DNA of 64,000 bases from contig CM055096.1 in NCBI GenBank assembly GCA_029204225.1, forward strand, positions 28,657,995 through 28,721,994, given 5' to 3'. Shown here in pieces: positions 1 to 12,101 of the stretch. The notes below the pieces were generated by a model that saw nothing but the letters and a program-made list of their open reading frames with translations, ran no database searches and was not told where the DNA came from. Each line of letters starts with the position of its first letter. Position 1 is the first letter of the stretch. The position numbers and the translations under genes were made by a program. The DNA is from Diphasiastrum complanatum (lineage: Eukaryota > Streptophyta > Lycopodiopsida > Lycopodiales > Lycopodiaceae).

Positions 1-820
1 CACTCATATAGAGCTTGACAATGGTACACTTGAATGGCATGGATTTGCCCAAGTTGTTCGGTGTTTGGGCTCTCAGAAAACAGTTACGGGATATCCATGG
101 GGGCTAGTATAGCACGGAAGTGCTCTAATACCGAACGCTGTGACCATAGTCATATCTCTGTCCATCAATATAGTGAAGAATAGTTGCTTACATGTAAAAT
201 GTAAATGTGAACCTAATACATTTCTTTTGCTCTTGTACTAATCGGTATGGCTTATGCCCTGATACAGCTTCGTTAAAGAGCAAAATGTATTGCTTAGTAA
301 TGAAGTGAATGATTGGGAAGATTGGATGTACTTTTTATAAATGCAATTTAGCTGATAAAGTAGTGAATCTTGTTTCGGACATGGATAACAACTGATGCTC
401 AACTATGACACCTGTCTTCCTCACGTGACTAACTTGTGTGGTTTTGTTGTGTGGGATGGTGGCAGGTAACAGCTGGGTGTCTTAGAACTTGCTTCGCTTT
501 ATGGTACTCTGTACTGTTATATTTTATACAACTGTATTTTAACCTGTCATGCTATAAATTGAAGGGTTCATAGGGTTTGGTCTTGACTTGTCAAGAGGGA
601 CTATGTGAAATCTTGTTACTCTCTCTCTCTCTAGCATCTCTGATGCCACCCCGGCTACCCTTTGGTCGGGGTAGCACCAAACCTTTACCTTTACTTGTAT
701 TTTATGGCTAACAAGGTCTGTTGTATGATGTAGTCCACATGATGGTTTCATGATGCGGTGACTCTTGGCTATGGGGAGCCCCTTCCTCCTCCTAGTCCTT
801 TTGTTTAGACCATTATATGT
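1..820. other. No supported gene
   Basis: I see no convincing coding region, RNA gene or mobile element here. Reading frames are short and interrupted on both strands. A short CT run lies near 622-632 and a GC-richer patch follows at about 640-680. It could be the 3' flank of a gene outside the window or decayed repeat DNA. Confidence 0.4.
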
Positions 821-823
821 TGC

Positions 824-2096
824 ATGAAGAAAGCTGCTGAAGTTCACAATTTGATTGCTGCTTATGATATGACTACTTGTAATGTTGCTGGCCCGGATGA
901 TAAAATTCTTTGTCTTATTGATTTGATGTACATCATGGATCGGATCAATATTTATACGAATTTTATTAAAAAGAAGAAATCCCTTAGCATGATTGAGAAA
1001 ATTTATATGGACCTCTTTAATTATGCTGAACGAATTGCTGCCGAGGAAAAGAAAATGGTGACTCCTCTCTTGATACCCCTGTCCCTTCTACTGCTCCTAC
1101 TTCACTGCACCCTCTGATTTTTACCGAGGACCTTGATGAAGATAGTATTTCTCAGCTAGAGTCTTTCTCACAAGAAATCTGTGATGTGGGAAATCAATCT
1201 GCCTTTGAATTTTGTCAAGCCAATAGTTGCCAAGCACCATTGGTACCTAGTCGTATCATTGAGTTTAAATCTGCAAAAACTGTTTATAAACTTTGGAGCC
1301 TTCCCTCTATCAACTTCCTTGCACCTATCTCTATTGAACTCTGGATCGCTCTTGCTCATCTCACTAATGAAGAGATCCAAGCTTGCAAGCTTGCTACTTT
1401 GCATAAGAATCCTTCTTTTGATACTCCTATTGGCTTTGATACTGTTATCAAGATGAGCAGATTTGAACCTTCAAGATGTCCTTCTAAGCAAACCTGGGCT
1501 AGAACTAGAGGCCATTTTGACACTGGCTTTAATAGAATGAACCTTCATCAAGCTAGAATCTGAAACCGGAAAAGACCCTTCTTTAAGTGCAAATGCGGTG
1601 ATAAATGCAAAAACAATTCTTCCATCATATGGTTTGATCACTCTATCTGGTATATAATGAATAATCTTTCCATTTTCTTTCCTGGTGCGTCTCTGCAAAA
1701 TCAGCTTAATGCCTTCTTCCTTTGATTGCATAAACCATCTAGAGAGGTTGTCAAGGTCCACCTTGTCTTTCTGTTTATCCGACAATACATGATTGATGCT
1801 AGCATTGAACTTTCCATAAACCCTACTGTTAAGCTCCTTGCACACCTTGGTGACGCTGAAAACGTTCGAGAAATTGAACGCCTTTTGAAAAAACCTAGCT
1901 CCTCTACCTTGCAAGACAAATACTTCCAGAATACTAGCAAAAAAACGGGTTCCTTCAATCTGAACAATCCAAGCTCAGTCATATCAGGCAGTGGAAATAC
2001 CAAGAAGAGGAAGTACTTTCTAAACAAAGGCAAAGAAGGACAAAGCAGTGGTGGAAAGGGGGGTCTTCCTATCAAAAAGCTGAACTTTTACTGTGA
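824..2096 (+). other. Fragmented frames upstream of a Penelope-like RT
   Basis: Three plus-strand open stretches (824-1117, 1186-1560, 1726-2100) precede the reverse transcriptase. The last one ends in a basic, Lys/Gly/Ser-rich tail. A minus-strand frame at 1471-1914 is also open, so the coding strand of the middle part is uncertain. A GIY-YIG endonuclease would be expected upstream of the RT in N-terminal-endonuclease Penelope-like elements, but I could not see a GIY...YIG signature. The stretch may be the decayed 5' part of the element or an unrelated sequence. Confidence 0.3.
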
Positions 2097-4149
2097 TTGA
2101 TCCATGTGGAAGACATAGAAGAAACAATGATATTGGAGGTCAGCAATACTGGTAGACGGCGACTAGTGGCTAGAAGAGACAGAGAAAAGTTTTTTCTGCA
2201 TTTATGTTATTATAACATATGCTTTGAGAGGATTGATATTAAACAATTATATGCTGAAACCTTGGTCACATTGATGAAACTTTTGAGCTTATCCTATTTG
2301 GTTGGTCTTATTTTCCACATTTGAAGCATGAATGGTATAAACCCTTTCAAGTTTTTTGTGATTTCAATGTTGACAACATTCCATCTTGTACTTGCGCTTA
2401 CAATAAACGTTTTAAAGAGTTCGTTTCTAAAATTTTTGGGCATGTTGTCTCGATGGATACTGGAATTATTAGAAGCAAAGTTTTAAAAAATGACTTGAAC
2501 AAAGGTCTTAATCATATCTCATTGTGCTAGTCTAATGTAAGTGAGGTGTCTTTAGAACTTTATCATGGATGGTTTGAATTGGCAAGTTCTTTACCTACTT
2601 ATCAAAATATTGATCATGAGATTGTTATGGAACATGCCTTGATTTGCAAAGATGTTGTTACAAACTTTTTGAAAAATACCAAGTGGCTACATGGAAAAAA
2701 GGTTATGAGTAACAAAATTACAAATGCCATTGATGAACATAATTGGATTACTACCAATCTATATGTTAATGGTGTGGATAAGGCGCAACATAACCCGTGT
2801 TTTATGTGCATCTACTTTGTAAGAAGTTTGGCTTTGGTTAGACTGTCTAGTCCTGATTTTGCCCCATTTCCAAATGAAAATGATAATACACTAGATGTGG
2901 CTATGGTTAAAATTCAAGATACTTTTGCTACTAAAATACTTGATTATCTAATAGGGAAAGAAGAATTACCTTTCTTACTTTGTACTTTCAAAACACACAA
3001 AAACGCGTTCAGATGGATTACAAATGCACATGACTGCTATTTTTTAAAGGTGGCCATGTTTATTTCTGGAGCTCTTGGTATACTGACTCCTCTCCTTATG
3101 GAGAGAGCAGGCCTTAAGGCAACTTCATATCGAAGTATCCTAAATGTGGATACTAACCTATTCTGGCAATGCAACTCATCCACTGAATTTTATCTTAATG
3201 TGCCTAACAAAATCACTTCCATGTGGTCCACTGACATTGCAAAATGCTATGAAAATATTCCTCTTAATGGTCCGGATGGGCTAAAAATTATAATACGGAA
3301 AATGATAAGGTATGCACTCAAGTCTTGTAAAAACAAAAAGCTTGCCTATCAGTGGAAATCGAGCCTTAAACAATTTGACTGGAAATGGGTGACCAATCAG
3401 ACTGATAATTGAATTGTGATTGACATAGAACCTCTTTGTCATTATAATGATATACTTATTGACAATTGCATAGCAAGATTAGAAAATAGGACTTGGAAAC
3501 AACTCTGTGGTATTCCTATGGGTTTTGCCTGTTCCCCTACATGGTGTAACTGGTATTTGTCATTCTTTGAAATACATTTATGAAAAGACTGGCCAGACTT
3601 GGAAAAGTGGAATACCTACGTGCCTTCAAGCATACTTTCCGTTATATTGATGATATTTGTTTCATAAACAACATAGATGCTCTTGTATTCCTAGACAAGA
3701 TGCAACCTCATATTGATGATAATGCCTTATGGGTCTATCCCTTGGAGTACCTCACTATAGAAAAAGAAGACGCTTCGGATAACACGGTTAATTTTTTGAA
3801 TATTACCACTACCTTTGATTCTTTATCAGGAAAGTTTCATATGAAATTTTTTGACAAGAGACGGGAACATCCATTTTCGTTCTTTCAGTATATACACTTA
3901 ACTGCCAATAGGCCGATTATGAACTCGTATAAAGCAATTGTCGCTCAGATTATTGTTGTCATGTACTGTTGTAGCGAACTGGATACCTTTATGGATGAGG
4001 TCAAAAACATTGTTCTTGCTTTTCAAAATAATGGCTTCATGAGAGGAAGATTGTATGAGATTTTAAACAACCTGTTTTTATGCGACTTGTTCCCTGGGCT
4101 CAAGTTTACTTTACCAAAAAATTCTAAATTTCTTTTGGTGGGCAGTTAG
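2097..4149 (+). pseudogene. Penelope-like retroelement reverse transcriptase, broken
   Basis: This encodes a Penelope-like (PLE) reverse transcriptase, the retroelement group whose RT is related to telomerase. The visible order is: a CxC linker (Cys codons at 2387 and 2393) followed by a GHVVSMD block near 2438; an RT palm motif STDIAKCYE near 3229; the GIPMGFACSP motif near 3507-3540; the catalytic FRYIDD near 3637-3654; and a thumb-like FDKRR...F region. The frame is broken by a shift near 2260, an in-frame TAG at 2528, a TGA at 3410 and a shift near 3570-3580. No endonuclease domain is visible on either side. The 3' end stops about 65 bp before a long compound microsatellite. N-terminal-endonuclease PLE families (Naiad, Chlamys) are known to favour microsatellites, and Chlamys occurs in green algae and spike mosses. 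The family call is firm; the subfamily is inferred. Confidence 0.85.
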
Positions 4150-4213
4150 CACTCCATCTCAGTGGTGCTAACTGCCCCCTGAGAGACTTTCTGACTGTGG
4201 GTATCGTTGGTGG

Positions 4214-4470
<257 letters not shown>

Positions 4471-4602
4471 CTCATGAGAGTAAAATTAATTAACGATATT
4501 TTAAAAGCAAGAAAATGCCAAACACGTTGCAATGCACGTTTTTTAGATAAAAAAGCTTAAAATTTTCAGAAAAAAAAGAAAAGAAAGTAAAGAAGTAATG
4601 TT

Positions 4603-4622
4603 GGGGGGGGGGGGGGGGGGGG
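4603..4622 (+). repeat. Homopolymer of 20 G
   Basis: An uninterrupted run of G, unusual in otherwise A-rich DNA. Its length is prone to sequencing error. Confidence 0.9.
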
Positions 4623-5290
4623 TTGTTTATGTTTTTTTTTGTCCCATAGTCAAGTTCCATAAATGATATGCCACATGTCATATAAATATCCATAATAAAG
4701 GTTAATTGACAATGAAGAGTATTTTTTGGGGGTCCATTTTAGCAAAATGGAAGTTCATGCCCCCAACTTTTGCAAAATCTAAAAAAACCAAATATTGAAA
4801 CGCTAAAAAAAAATGGGACAAAATAGTACTTCTTTTTTCTCCCATATTAAGAACTTAAAATTGTAGCAAAAGCTGGAAAAACTCAAAAATGTAACAAACA
4901 ATTTTTTTTTGAAAATTAGTAGAAAAAATGTTTAAAAAAAAATTAGTACCATTAAAAATGAGCCAAAATCTTAAAAAATCTTAAATAAAAAAAAACTCTA
5001 AAAAATGAGGAAAAAAAAAAAAAGAGTACTATAAAAAAAATGGGGCAAAATCTTAAAAAAATCGTAAAAAAAACTAAAACCTCTAAGAAACTTAAAAAAA
5101 ACCTTAAAAATAAATCTATAAAGCCTTAAAAAATTTATTCTTAATAAAAAGACTTTAAAAATGGGACATAAAATTTAAGAAATATCGCTCTGCACATATT
5201 ATCAAAATATCGCTCTACACATATTATTAGAATATTAAACTCTAAGTTAAATACTTATAACCTTAGAAACTATAACAAATCTTGAAACTT
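4623..5290. other. A-rich low-complexity stretch
   Basis: No gene. The plus strand is very A-rich, with recurring degenerate units built on AAAATCTTAAAAAA and AATGGGGCAAAA between about 4740 and 5170. A short near-duplication (AATATCGCTCTRCACATATT) lies at about 5180-5225. This could be degenerate satellite-like DNA or the A-rich 3' flank of a retroelement. Confidence 0.6.
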
Positions 5291-5389
5291 TTTTGTGTTC
5301 ATGTCATCGTTTTCTTTGCTTTGTTCACATATACACATACACGTGTCATGTGCTTTGCTCACAGAAATACGCCCACACATTGCACTTTA

Positions 5390-5391
<2 letters not shown>

Positions 5392-5425
<34 letters not shown>
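5392..5425. repeat. (CA)n microsatellite
   Basis: About 17 CA units. The flanking sequence is also CA-rich (5327-5390). Reading frames through it are repeat artefacts. Confidence 0.95.
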
Positions 5426-5430
<5 letters not shown>

Positions 5431-6120
5431 ATTCTTACTCTTTCTTTCTCTCTCAAGTTTTTGAATGGACAACTCGGAAGAACATGTGCGTGTTGCTCTA
5501 ATCTTTCGAAAAGAGGTGGTTGCATTTGGTTATGTTCTATGCCATCAATCCAGCCGAAAATGTCTTTTTAGAGAGCTTGGCATAGATAACAACGTGGGTG
5601 TCATTTCCAAAGTGCTTAAAATGGATTGTCCAGTGCCAATCTATGTTTGAGTGCTGAATTTTGCTTCAACTTAACACATGTGTTTCTTCCATTACGCAGG
5701 TATATATAGAGCACATGTGCAACTTCAGGAGAAGGATTATACGAAGGGCTTGATTGGCTATTGAGGCCACAAGAAACCATCAAACCTTGGAAATACATGA
5801 GTAGGTGAGTACATAAATGATGCAAATCCAGCACCACATGACTCAATAACCAAGTAGGTTGCACTAGTCCATCTTCAAGATCTACTTGACACAAGAAAAT
5901 GACCATGAAACCCTTTCTATGTAGAAAATCAATCAATTTTTTGGTGTTTGTCAAAACTTTCATTGAATTGTCAAAGGAGGAAACAGGTATCATTTAACAA
6001 GACTTTGAATGAGTGTTTTACATATTACACTGACAATTTCACAAAATTGTCATCAAGAGAACAATGACCAAACGTGCTTCAAATAGAAACAACATCCAAA
6101 AAACAACGACAACACCGATA
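5426..6120. other. No supported gene
   Basis: Short frames exist on both strands (for example 5616-5993 minus), but none shows a recognisable domain or a gene-like structure. Confidence 0.4.
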
Positions 6121-6309
6121 TATAATTCAGATGTTTTAACATGTGTGGAGTATGTGGCTGATCATAACATGTCAGGATCAGCTTATAACTCAAATATTCT
6201 AATAGGTGTGGAAGATGCAGTTGATCGCAATATGTCAAGATCAACGTATAATTCAGATATTCTAACGGGTGTAGAAGATGTGGCTGATCGTAATATATTA
6301 GGATCAACG
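6121..6309 (+). repeat. Minisatellite, three 63-bp units
   Basis: Three units start at 6121, 6184 and 6247, each exactly 63 bp with scattered substitutions. Because 63 is divisible by three, the plus frame reads as three related 21-residue units centred on YNSDILTGVEDVADRN, within an open frame of 6064-6324. No signal peptide, domain or neighbouring exon supports a real protein, so the in-phase period may be chance. Confidence 0.9.
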
Positions 6310-6452
6310 TGTGGAGGATGTTGATGCAACATTTGAGAGCAATAGAAATAAAAAATGACTTTGTACGTCGCAGATAGTTGTTATACACGACTATGGGTAG
6401 CAATTTCATCTGTGGATAGGTCGCAACAGGTCCAACATGCCTGATTTTCTGC

Positions 6453-7098
6453 TCAGAGGTTAGATTTTTTGTTTAGAAACCGCGATGGGAGGCCACAACC
6501 AACTAGGTTAGGTTGCAAACAGATGGAACAGGCCTTAGGCAGATGCAGGCATGCTGTAGCAGCAATAGATGTAGCATAAGGTAGTATATGTGACTTTGAC
6601 AAAGCACAAGAGTCACAAACATGATTGATGCTACTTAAGGATTTTGGGAGACTAATCACAAGTTGCTTCTTAGCCATTACCTTCAATGGCTTGAAGTTGA
6701 GGTGCCCCATCCTTTTATGCCAAACCTCTTGAATAGGTATTTGCTCCCTTGCAGCACATCCAACTTGGTTAACAGTAACACAAGCATCTAGTTTGAACAA
6801 CTTTCCTTGCCTTTTACCTTTTCCAATTAAGACATCCTTCCTTTTGATCATACAAGCATCTCCATCAAACTCAACCTTGAGGATTTACTTAGCATCTCCT
6901 TTATCATGTGTAGAGCCTTCTTGGCCCTCTTATCATACCTCATTTGATCTTGTTGTGTTGCTAGTCTCTCCAACCCTACAACAATATCCAGAACATCATT
7001 CATCTAAGAAGTGATTCCATCCTCACTTTCCACAATGAATAGTTACTTGAGGTAAGCCTATCATTGGCTTTCAACATGACTCCACTTGAGGTTGCCAT
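6453..7098 (-). pseudogene. Ty1/copia gag-integrase remnant with internal deletion
   Basis: Read on the minus strand, an ATG at 7098 opens a copia gag start containing SNYSLWKVRMESLL. It shifts frame near 7013 into MNDVLDIVVGLE and is then fused, without zinc knuckle or protease, to a GAG-pre-integrase segment (WHKRMGHLNF, then CDSCALSKSH). The fusion shows that the centre of gag and the protease were deleted. The frame dissolves near 6560. The sequence is a close relative of the plus-strand copia starting near 8090. Confidence 0.85.
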
Positions 7099-8085
7099 GT
7101 AGCAATGACCTGATCTTCTTTTTCAACATGTTTCAATGCACAAAGAACTCCTTTGAACAACAACAAATATTTTCAAAAAAAAATCACAAAGATTTGAAAT
7201 TATCTCAAAAACTCTCTTCTAGCACTTATACCAAGCAAATCGACACATAGAATTATGGAATCTTGATCAACCTATGATCTATTCTCAATATAATGACTTT
7301 TGCCAATTCCTAAGATTGAAACACACTCAAATGAAGAACAGAAACCTCACTATCTAGAGATCCAATCAAAATTAGGGTTTTCACAAAATCACAAAAAATT
7401 GACTATTCTAAATCTACATGCAAATGCTGAGAATTTGATATGCAATCTATTAGCCACCACTTAGGTTGATCCAATGATCCAAAAAATCGGCCAAATTCAG
7501 TATGTGAAATCGAAAATTGGAATTGATCGAGTTTATGAACCTATATAGGGTTTTGATCTACAAAAGATCCAATCTACAAAAGCAAAAAGACTCAATTTTG
7601 GTGTAGAATCCTCTCTAGCATGCTCTAGCCTTGATATCTTCACCAAATCATTGATAAATATGATTTTCTCCTTCATAACCTAAAACACAAGCTCTGATAC
7701 CCTACTCTACGAATCTCACCAATGTAAAAAAATCAGCATCTACACACAAAATGAGATGCAAACTCTAATAGAACTTGATCAAACATGAATCAAAAGATAA
7801 AGTACTGTTGTTGTCCACCCAAAACCAGCAAGCTACTGTATTTCACACGTAAGGATCCAAAAATAACAAATATAGATCATTCTACACATAGAATTGCGTG
7901 CAATCACAAGTATAGTGCATCAATAGATAGTAGAACCCAAGAGAACCATGTATAAGCATGAAATGAATAGAGAAGGGAGAAGATATCTCTCTCCAAGTGT
8001 TACATCCTTTTATAACAGGTCCAAACCCTATTTGGCCCCTTGGCTTTCCCACCAAAATGCTAACCCTACTATTTTTGGGTCTAGA
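7099..8085 (-). mobile_element. Leader, primer-binding site and 5' LTR of the minus-strand copia
   Basis: A primer-binding-like TATCAGAGC lies at 7691-7702 on the minus strand, the usual initiator-Met tRNA site of copia elements. The sequence above it (about 7703-8085) behaves as the 5' LTR and carries a TATAAAAG box at 8008-8015 on the minus strand. The leader between the site and the gag ATG has no gene. The outer LTR end is lost at the junction with the next element, so the LTR is truncated. Confidence 0.7.
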
Positions 8086-8089
8086 TTCA

Positions 8090-10225
8090 AAGTAGGATGG
8101 GACACCTCAACTTCAAGTCATTGGAGGTAATGGCTAGAAAGAAGGTTGTGATAGGTCTTCCAAGTTCCTTAAGTGGCATCAAACATGTTTGTGAGTCTTG
8201 TGCTTTGTCTAAGTCACATAGACTACCTTATACTAGATCTACATCTAGATCTACAAAGCCTTTTCAACTTGTGCATTCGGATATTCATGGATTTACTACA
8301 ATTAGCAATAGTGGAGCTAAGATGTATGTAACATTCATTGATGATTTTAGTAGATTTTGTTGGATCTATCTACTAAAGAGCAAGGATGAAGTGTATGATA
8401 TCTTTATCAAGTTCAAGAATGCAAGAGAGAACAAATTTTCCACAAAGAACAAGTGCTTAAGGAGTGACAATGGTGGTGAGTACATATCTACCAAGTTCAA
8501 GGCCTTTTGTGATGAGCATGGAATCAAGAAAGAATATACAACATCAAGGACCCCACAACAAAATGGAGTGGCTGAAAGGAAGAATAGGACTTTATGTGAA
8601 AGTGATAAAGCCATGAGATTAAGTGCTGATCTTGACAAACCATTTTGGGACCAAGCTTTGTTGTGTGCAAATTTTTTGTGCAATAGGTGGCCGAGTGCTA
8701 TTTTGGATGGAAGGACACCTTTTGAGATGCTATTCAAGAGGAGGCCGAGTGTCAACTTTCTAAGAACCTTTGGATGCACATGCTATGTCAACATTACTCT
8801 TGAAGATAGGACTAAGGAGGATCCATCTTCAAGAAGAGGTATTTTTGTTGGATAAAGTGAGGTGAGTAAAGTCTACAAGGTTTACATTCCTTCTACTAAC
8901 AAAGTAATTGTTGTTAGAGATGTCATCATTGATGAGGGAAACATTCCAAAAGTGTCTTCAAGCATGATTGATAAAGGTGTGGATGGATCTAACATTCTTG
9001 ATGATGATGTAAAGGATCCTACTTTAGATGGTGATGATGATGGACCTTCTTCATCAAGTCAAAAGCCAAGGAGAACATCAAGGGAAAGATAAGTACCTTC
9101 AAGGTTCACATATGATGAAAAGGGTAAGCAAGTAGTTTCTAGAAATTATGTTGCTTTCCTAACCTCTTTTGATGAACCTACAATTGTAGATGAAGCAAGG
9201 AAAGAAGAGGAGTGGATCCAAGCAATGGATCTTGAGTATCAAGCTCTTATGAAGAATGGAACATGGAGATTGGTGGAGTTGCCTAAGGACAAGAAAGCTA
9301 TTGGATGAAAATGGATCTTCAAGGTGAAGACAAACCAAGATGGATCTATCAACAAGTACAAGGCAAGGTTAGTGGAAAAAAGATATGCTCAACAACAAGG
9401 GATTGGCTATGATGAGACCTTTGCACCCGTGGCAAAGATGTTAAGCATTCGAGTCATCATCTCACTTCCTACACTTTATGGATGGGATATATGGCAAATG
9501 GGCATTACAAATGCATTCTTGAATGGTGATCTTGAGGAGGAAGTGTACATGGAGCAACCCAAGAGTTACATTTCATCAACAAAGCCAAATCATGTGTGAT
9601 TACTACAAAAGAGCTTGTATGGCCTTAAGCAAGCACCAAGGAATTGGTATGCTAAGCTTAACACTTTTTTACTCTCTCAAAGCTTTGTTATGAGTGAGTA
9701 TGCTCTTAAGAAGGAGTTTGAGGTGCATGATCTTGGTAACTTGCATTACATTTTGGGAATAGAAGTCATTAGATCTTCTCAATCTACTTTCATTTGTCAA
9801 GAGAAGTATGCTAATTCTATTCTAGAAAGATTTCATATGCTAGATGCAAAAGCTAGTGATACACCTATGGAGTGTCATGTAAAGCTAACTATAAGAGGTA
9901 GTGAAAGATCCTTCAAGGACATTACTCTCTATAGAAAGCTAGTTGGTTCACTCATCTATCTAACCATTACTAGACCAGATCTAAGCTATTGTGGTGGAAG
10001 ATTGAGTCAATTCATGCAAGATCCTAGTGAGGAGCATTGGAAGCTAGGAAAGCTAGTTTTGAGGTACATCATTGGAACTCGAGATTTTGGCATATTGTAT
10101 GAGAGGGATCATCATCTAATCTTTTTGGATTTTCAGATTCGGACTATGTTGGAGATGTAATGGATAGGAAATATGATTAGTGCTCATTGTATTTTAATAG
10201 GTGATGGAGCTATGTCATGGACGGT
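8090..10225 (+). pseudogene. Ty1/copia integrase-RT-RNase H remnant lacking the YVDD block
   Basis: Plus-strand copia pol begins abruptly inside the pre-integrase region (MGHLNFKSLEV) at the junction with the inverted element. It continues through an integrase core with the GAP-like CESCALSKSH, FIDDFSRFCW, SDNGGEY and PQQNGVAERKN (8097-8855). RT sequence follows (KARLVEKRYAQQ, then DIWQMGITNAFLNG and KSLYGLKQAPRNWY), interrupted by stops at 8853-8855, 9090-9092, 9306-9308 and 9597-9599. At about 9705 the text jumps from the FLLSQSF region straight to KKEFEVHDLGNLHYILG, removing the LYVDD catalytic segment. A truncated RNase H (SDSDYVGD, out of frame) ends near 10225. The copy cannot be autonomous. 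Confidence 0.92.
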
Positions 10226-10686
10226 TCAGTCAATCATGCCTTATCTATTGGGCGATGGAGTCACCCCACTGTACTGTTTCTCATTCCCTCTTTTTCCTCT
10301 CTTACCCTCTCTTTTATGCTTTTGATCAAACACTCATGCCCATAAAAGAAAATATGTAGTGCCCTATGCAGCTCAGAGTATATGCATAATGCAGGGGTAT
10401 GGATGCATGAGATGGTCTTGCAATCAAATGACCAAGCACACTGTGCCTACATGATGCGAGTATGATGTGAGTGCAGCGTGAGTGAACAAAGTCGACTCAT
10501 CTGTGTAATATTTGTAGATCACAATTTTCAGTGTGTGTGGATCTCACATGCAATAACAATAACCCCCATATTTGTACACTGAAACAATTTTTTGTTTTGT
10601 TTTTCTAGTGGTATTTTAAAGCAAGATAGAATGTTGACCAACAAATAAAAAAAATAAAAGGGTGTATTGATGTCACCTTACCACAT
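10226..10686. other. No supported gene
   Basis: A CT-rich stretch (about 10280-10320) and otherwise unique-looking sequence. I see no coding region or element boundary. Confidence 0.4.
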
Positions 10687-11268
10687 CTATCCAACACCCA
10701 CTTTGTTGTCTGGGTATTCACCATGCGCTTTAACTCTAACTTGCACTTCAATGTTCCTTGCCCTTTCTATCTTTGGCATATTCACACGTTCGTATATATA
10801 ATAGGTGGCCAAGTGATTTAGGTCATCATCTGGAGGGGAATATCCTATTGCCATGTTTTCTTCATGCGTATATTCCTCATCACTGATGTAGTTGGGTAGT
10901 TCTTCGTCCCAAAGGAACGGGTCATATGGTGTTTCAATACCGTCTTGGATATCAAAGTTTACCACCATGTGGTCATCTATTGTCTGTTCTTGATATTCGA
11001 ATAAGCAGTGGATATCAAATGATTCATGATTAAATGCATCAGGTGGGAGTTCATGGCTCTTGTTGTTTTCTTGCTTCGTTACACAATAGCCTATGGATCC
11101 AGATTTAGGGGGGTAATCTACGGGGGCCATCCATACTATGTCTTGCACTTTAGCATAGTCTAAGTCGTCTTTATTGTCCTCGTCAGGAGGTACAATTTGG
11201 TCTTTTGGGTTCACAATAGATGCGAATGCTATCAGCTCCTCAGACTTAGTAGACTTTCCAAGACTCAC
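10687..11268 (-). CDS. Acidic retrotransposon-associated open frame, fragment
   Basis: An open minus-strand frame of about 193 codons, rich in Asp and Glu, lies downstream of the gypsy gag/protease remnant. No catalytic domain is recognised. Its C-terminus ends in GEYPDNK plus a few residues. The gag-like frame at 34711-34935 ends in GYPDNK in the same way, so the two share a terminal motif and probably a family origin. I treat it as part of a gypsy element, not as a host gene; expression is unsupported. Confidence 0.45.
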   Translation of the reverse strand: MSLGKSTKSEELIAFASIVNPKDQIVPPDEDNKDDLDYAKVQDIVWMAPVDYPPKSGSIGYCVTKQENNKSHELPPDAFNHESFDIHCLFEYQEQTIDDHMVVNFDIQDGIETPYDPFLWDEELPNYISDEEYTHEENMAIGYSPPDDDLNHLATYYIYERVNMPKIERARNIEVQVRVKAHGEYPDNKVGVG

Positions 11269-11639
11269 CTGCCAATCACAGTCTTCCCTCCACTCTTTCC
11301 TAGAGGTGGATCTGTCCGTAACTCGCTCTGGGTTAGCGTCGGTACCTCGCCCTAGTCCCCTCAGGGATGAGTGTTCCTATTGAGTGTTGCGGGGGTCTTT
11401 TGTCATTGGTCTTGTCTCGTCTATTCTGAGGAGGTCGTTTAAGGTTTTCGATTTGTGGATCTTCGATCTTTCTATTTAAAATTTTGTGAGTGACTAGCCC
11501 ATAACTACATAGTGCTAACCCATCCCTCTGTTCATGACTTTGTATGGATGTAACTTCTTACCTTTCGCCCACAACTACTTTTTTTTGTAATATTGTGCAT
11601 CGGAATCTTAGTCTTCGTAGTCCTAGAAGACAATCGGCT

Positions 11640-11810
11640 CTTGACAAGTTAATATTAACTGCTGACCCTGCATCAACTATGGCCCCTGAAATGACTAGGC
11701 CATCTATCAATACGTCTACCTTAGGACATTAGCGATCTAACAAATCTGCATCTACTTTCCTATTGTAGGTGGCTCCAGTGTTCTTGTTTAACCGTATGTT
11801 TAATAGTGGG
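11640..11810 (-). pseudogene. Ty3/gypsy aspartic protease remnant
   Basis: The minus strand reads VDVLIDGLVISGAIVDAGSA across about 11655-11725. This matches the retropepsin active-site context, where the family has D-T/S-G; here the middle residue is Ala. A stop codon lies just upstream. Gag fragments of the same element lie at higher coordinates in the order expected for a minus-strand gypsy element. Confidence 0.7.
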
Positions 11811-11828
11811 TGACAACTGTACTAGTTG

Positions 11829-12101
11829 CTAGAGCCCTATTTTCGACTTTAGATTTTCTAAGGTTTGACCTAGGTAAATATTCCCTCTCTTCAAATTTAG
11901 GTCTATATCCTTCCTAAACCTATGATTTCTGTTCGCGGTTCTTTGAGTTTCTTGGCCGGTTTTACCTTTTCTCAGTCCGAGGAATCTGGGGTGTCTATGC
12001 CTTTCTAAAATGCTGACCTCACCTTGTTCTTTTGGTAGTGGATCCTCATAGATGGGTGTAGATTCAAATACTGGTTTCTCAATGACTATTGGGTCTTCCA
12101 T
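11829..12101 (-). pseudogene. Gypsy gag-pol linker fragment
   Basis: A basic open minus-strand frame of about 90 codons lies between the gag and protease remnants. It has no recognisable motif and is placed in the element by position only. Confidence 0.4.

Noticed and set aside
5282-5571. Overlapping plus-strand frames around the CA tract
   Set aside because: Their content is dominated by Thr-His repeats from the microsatellite.
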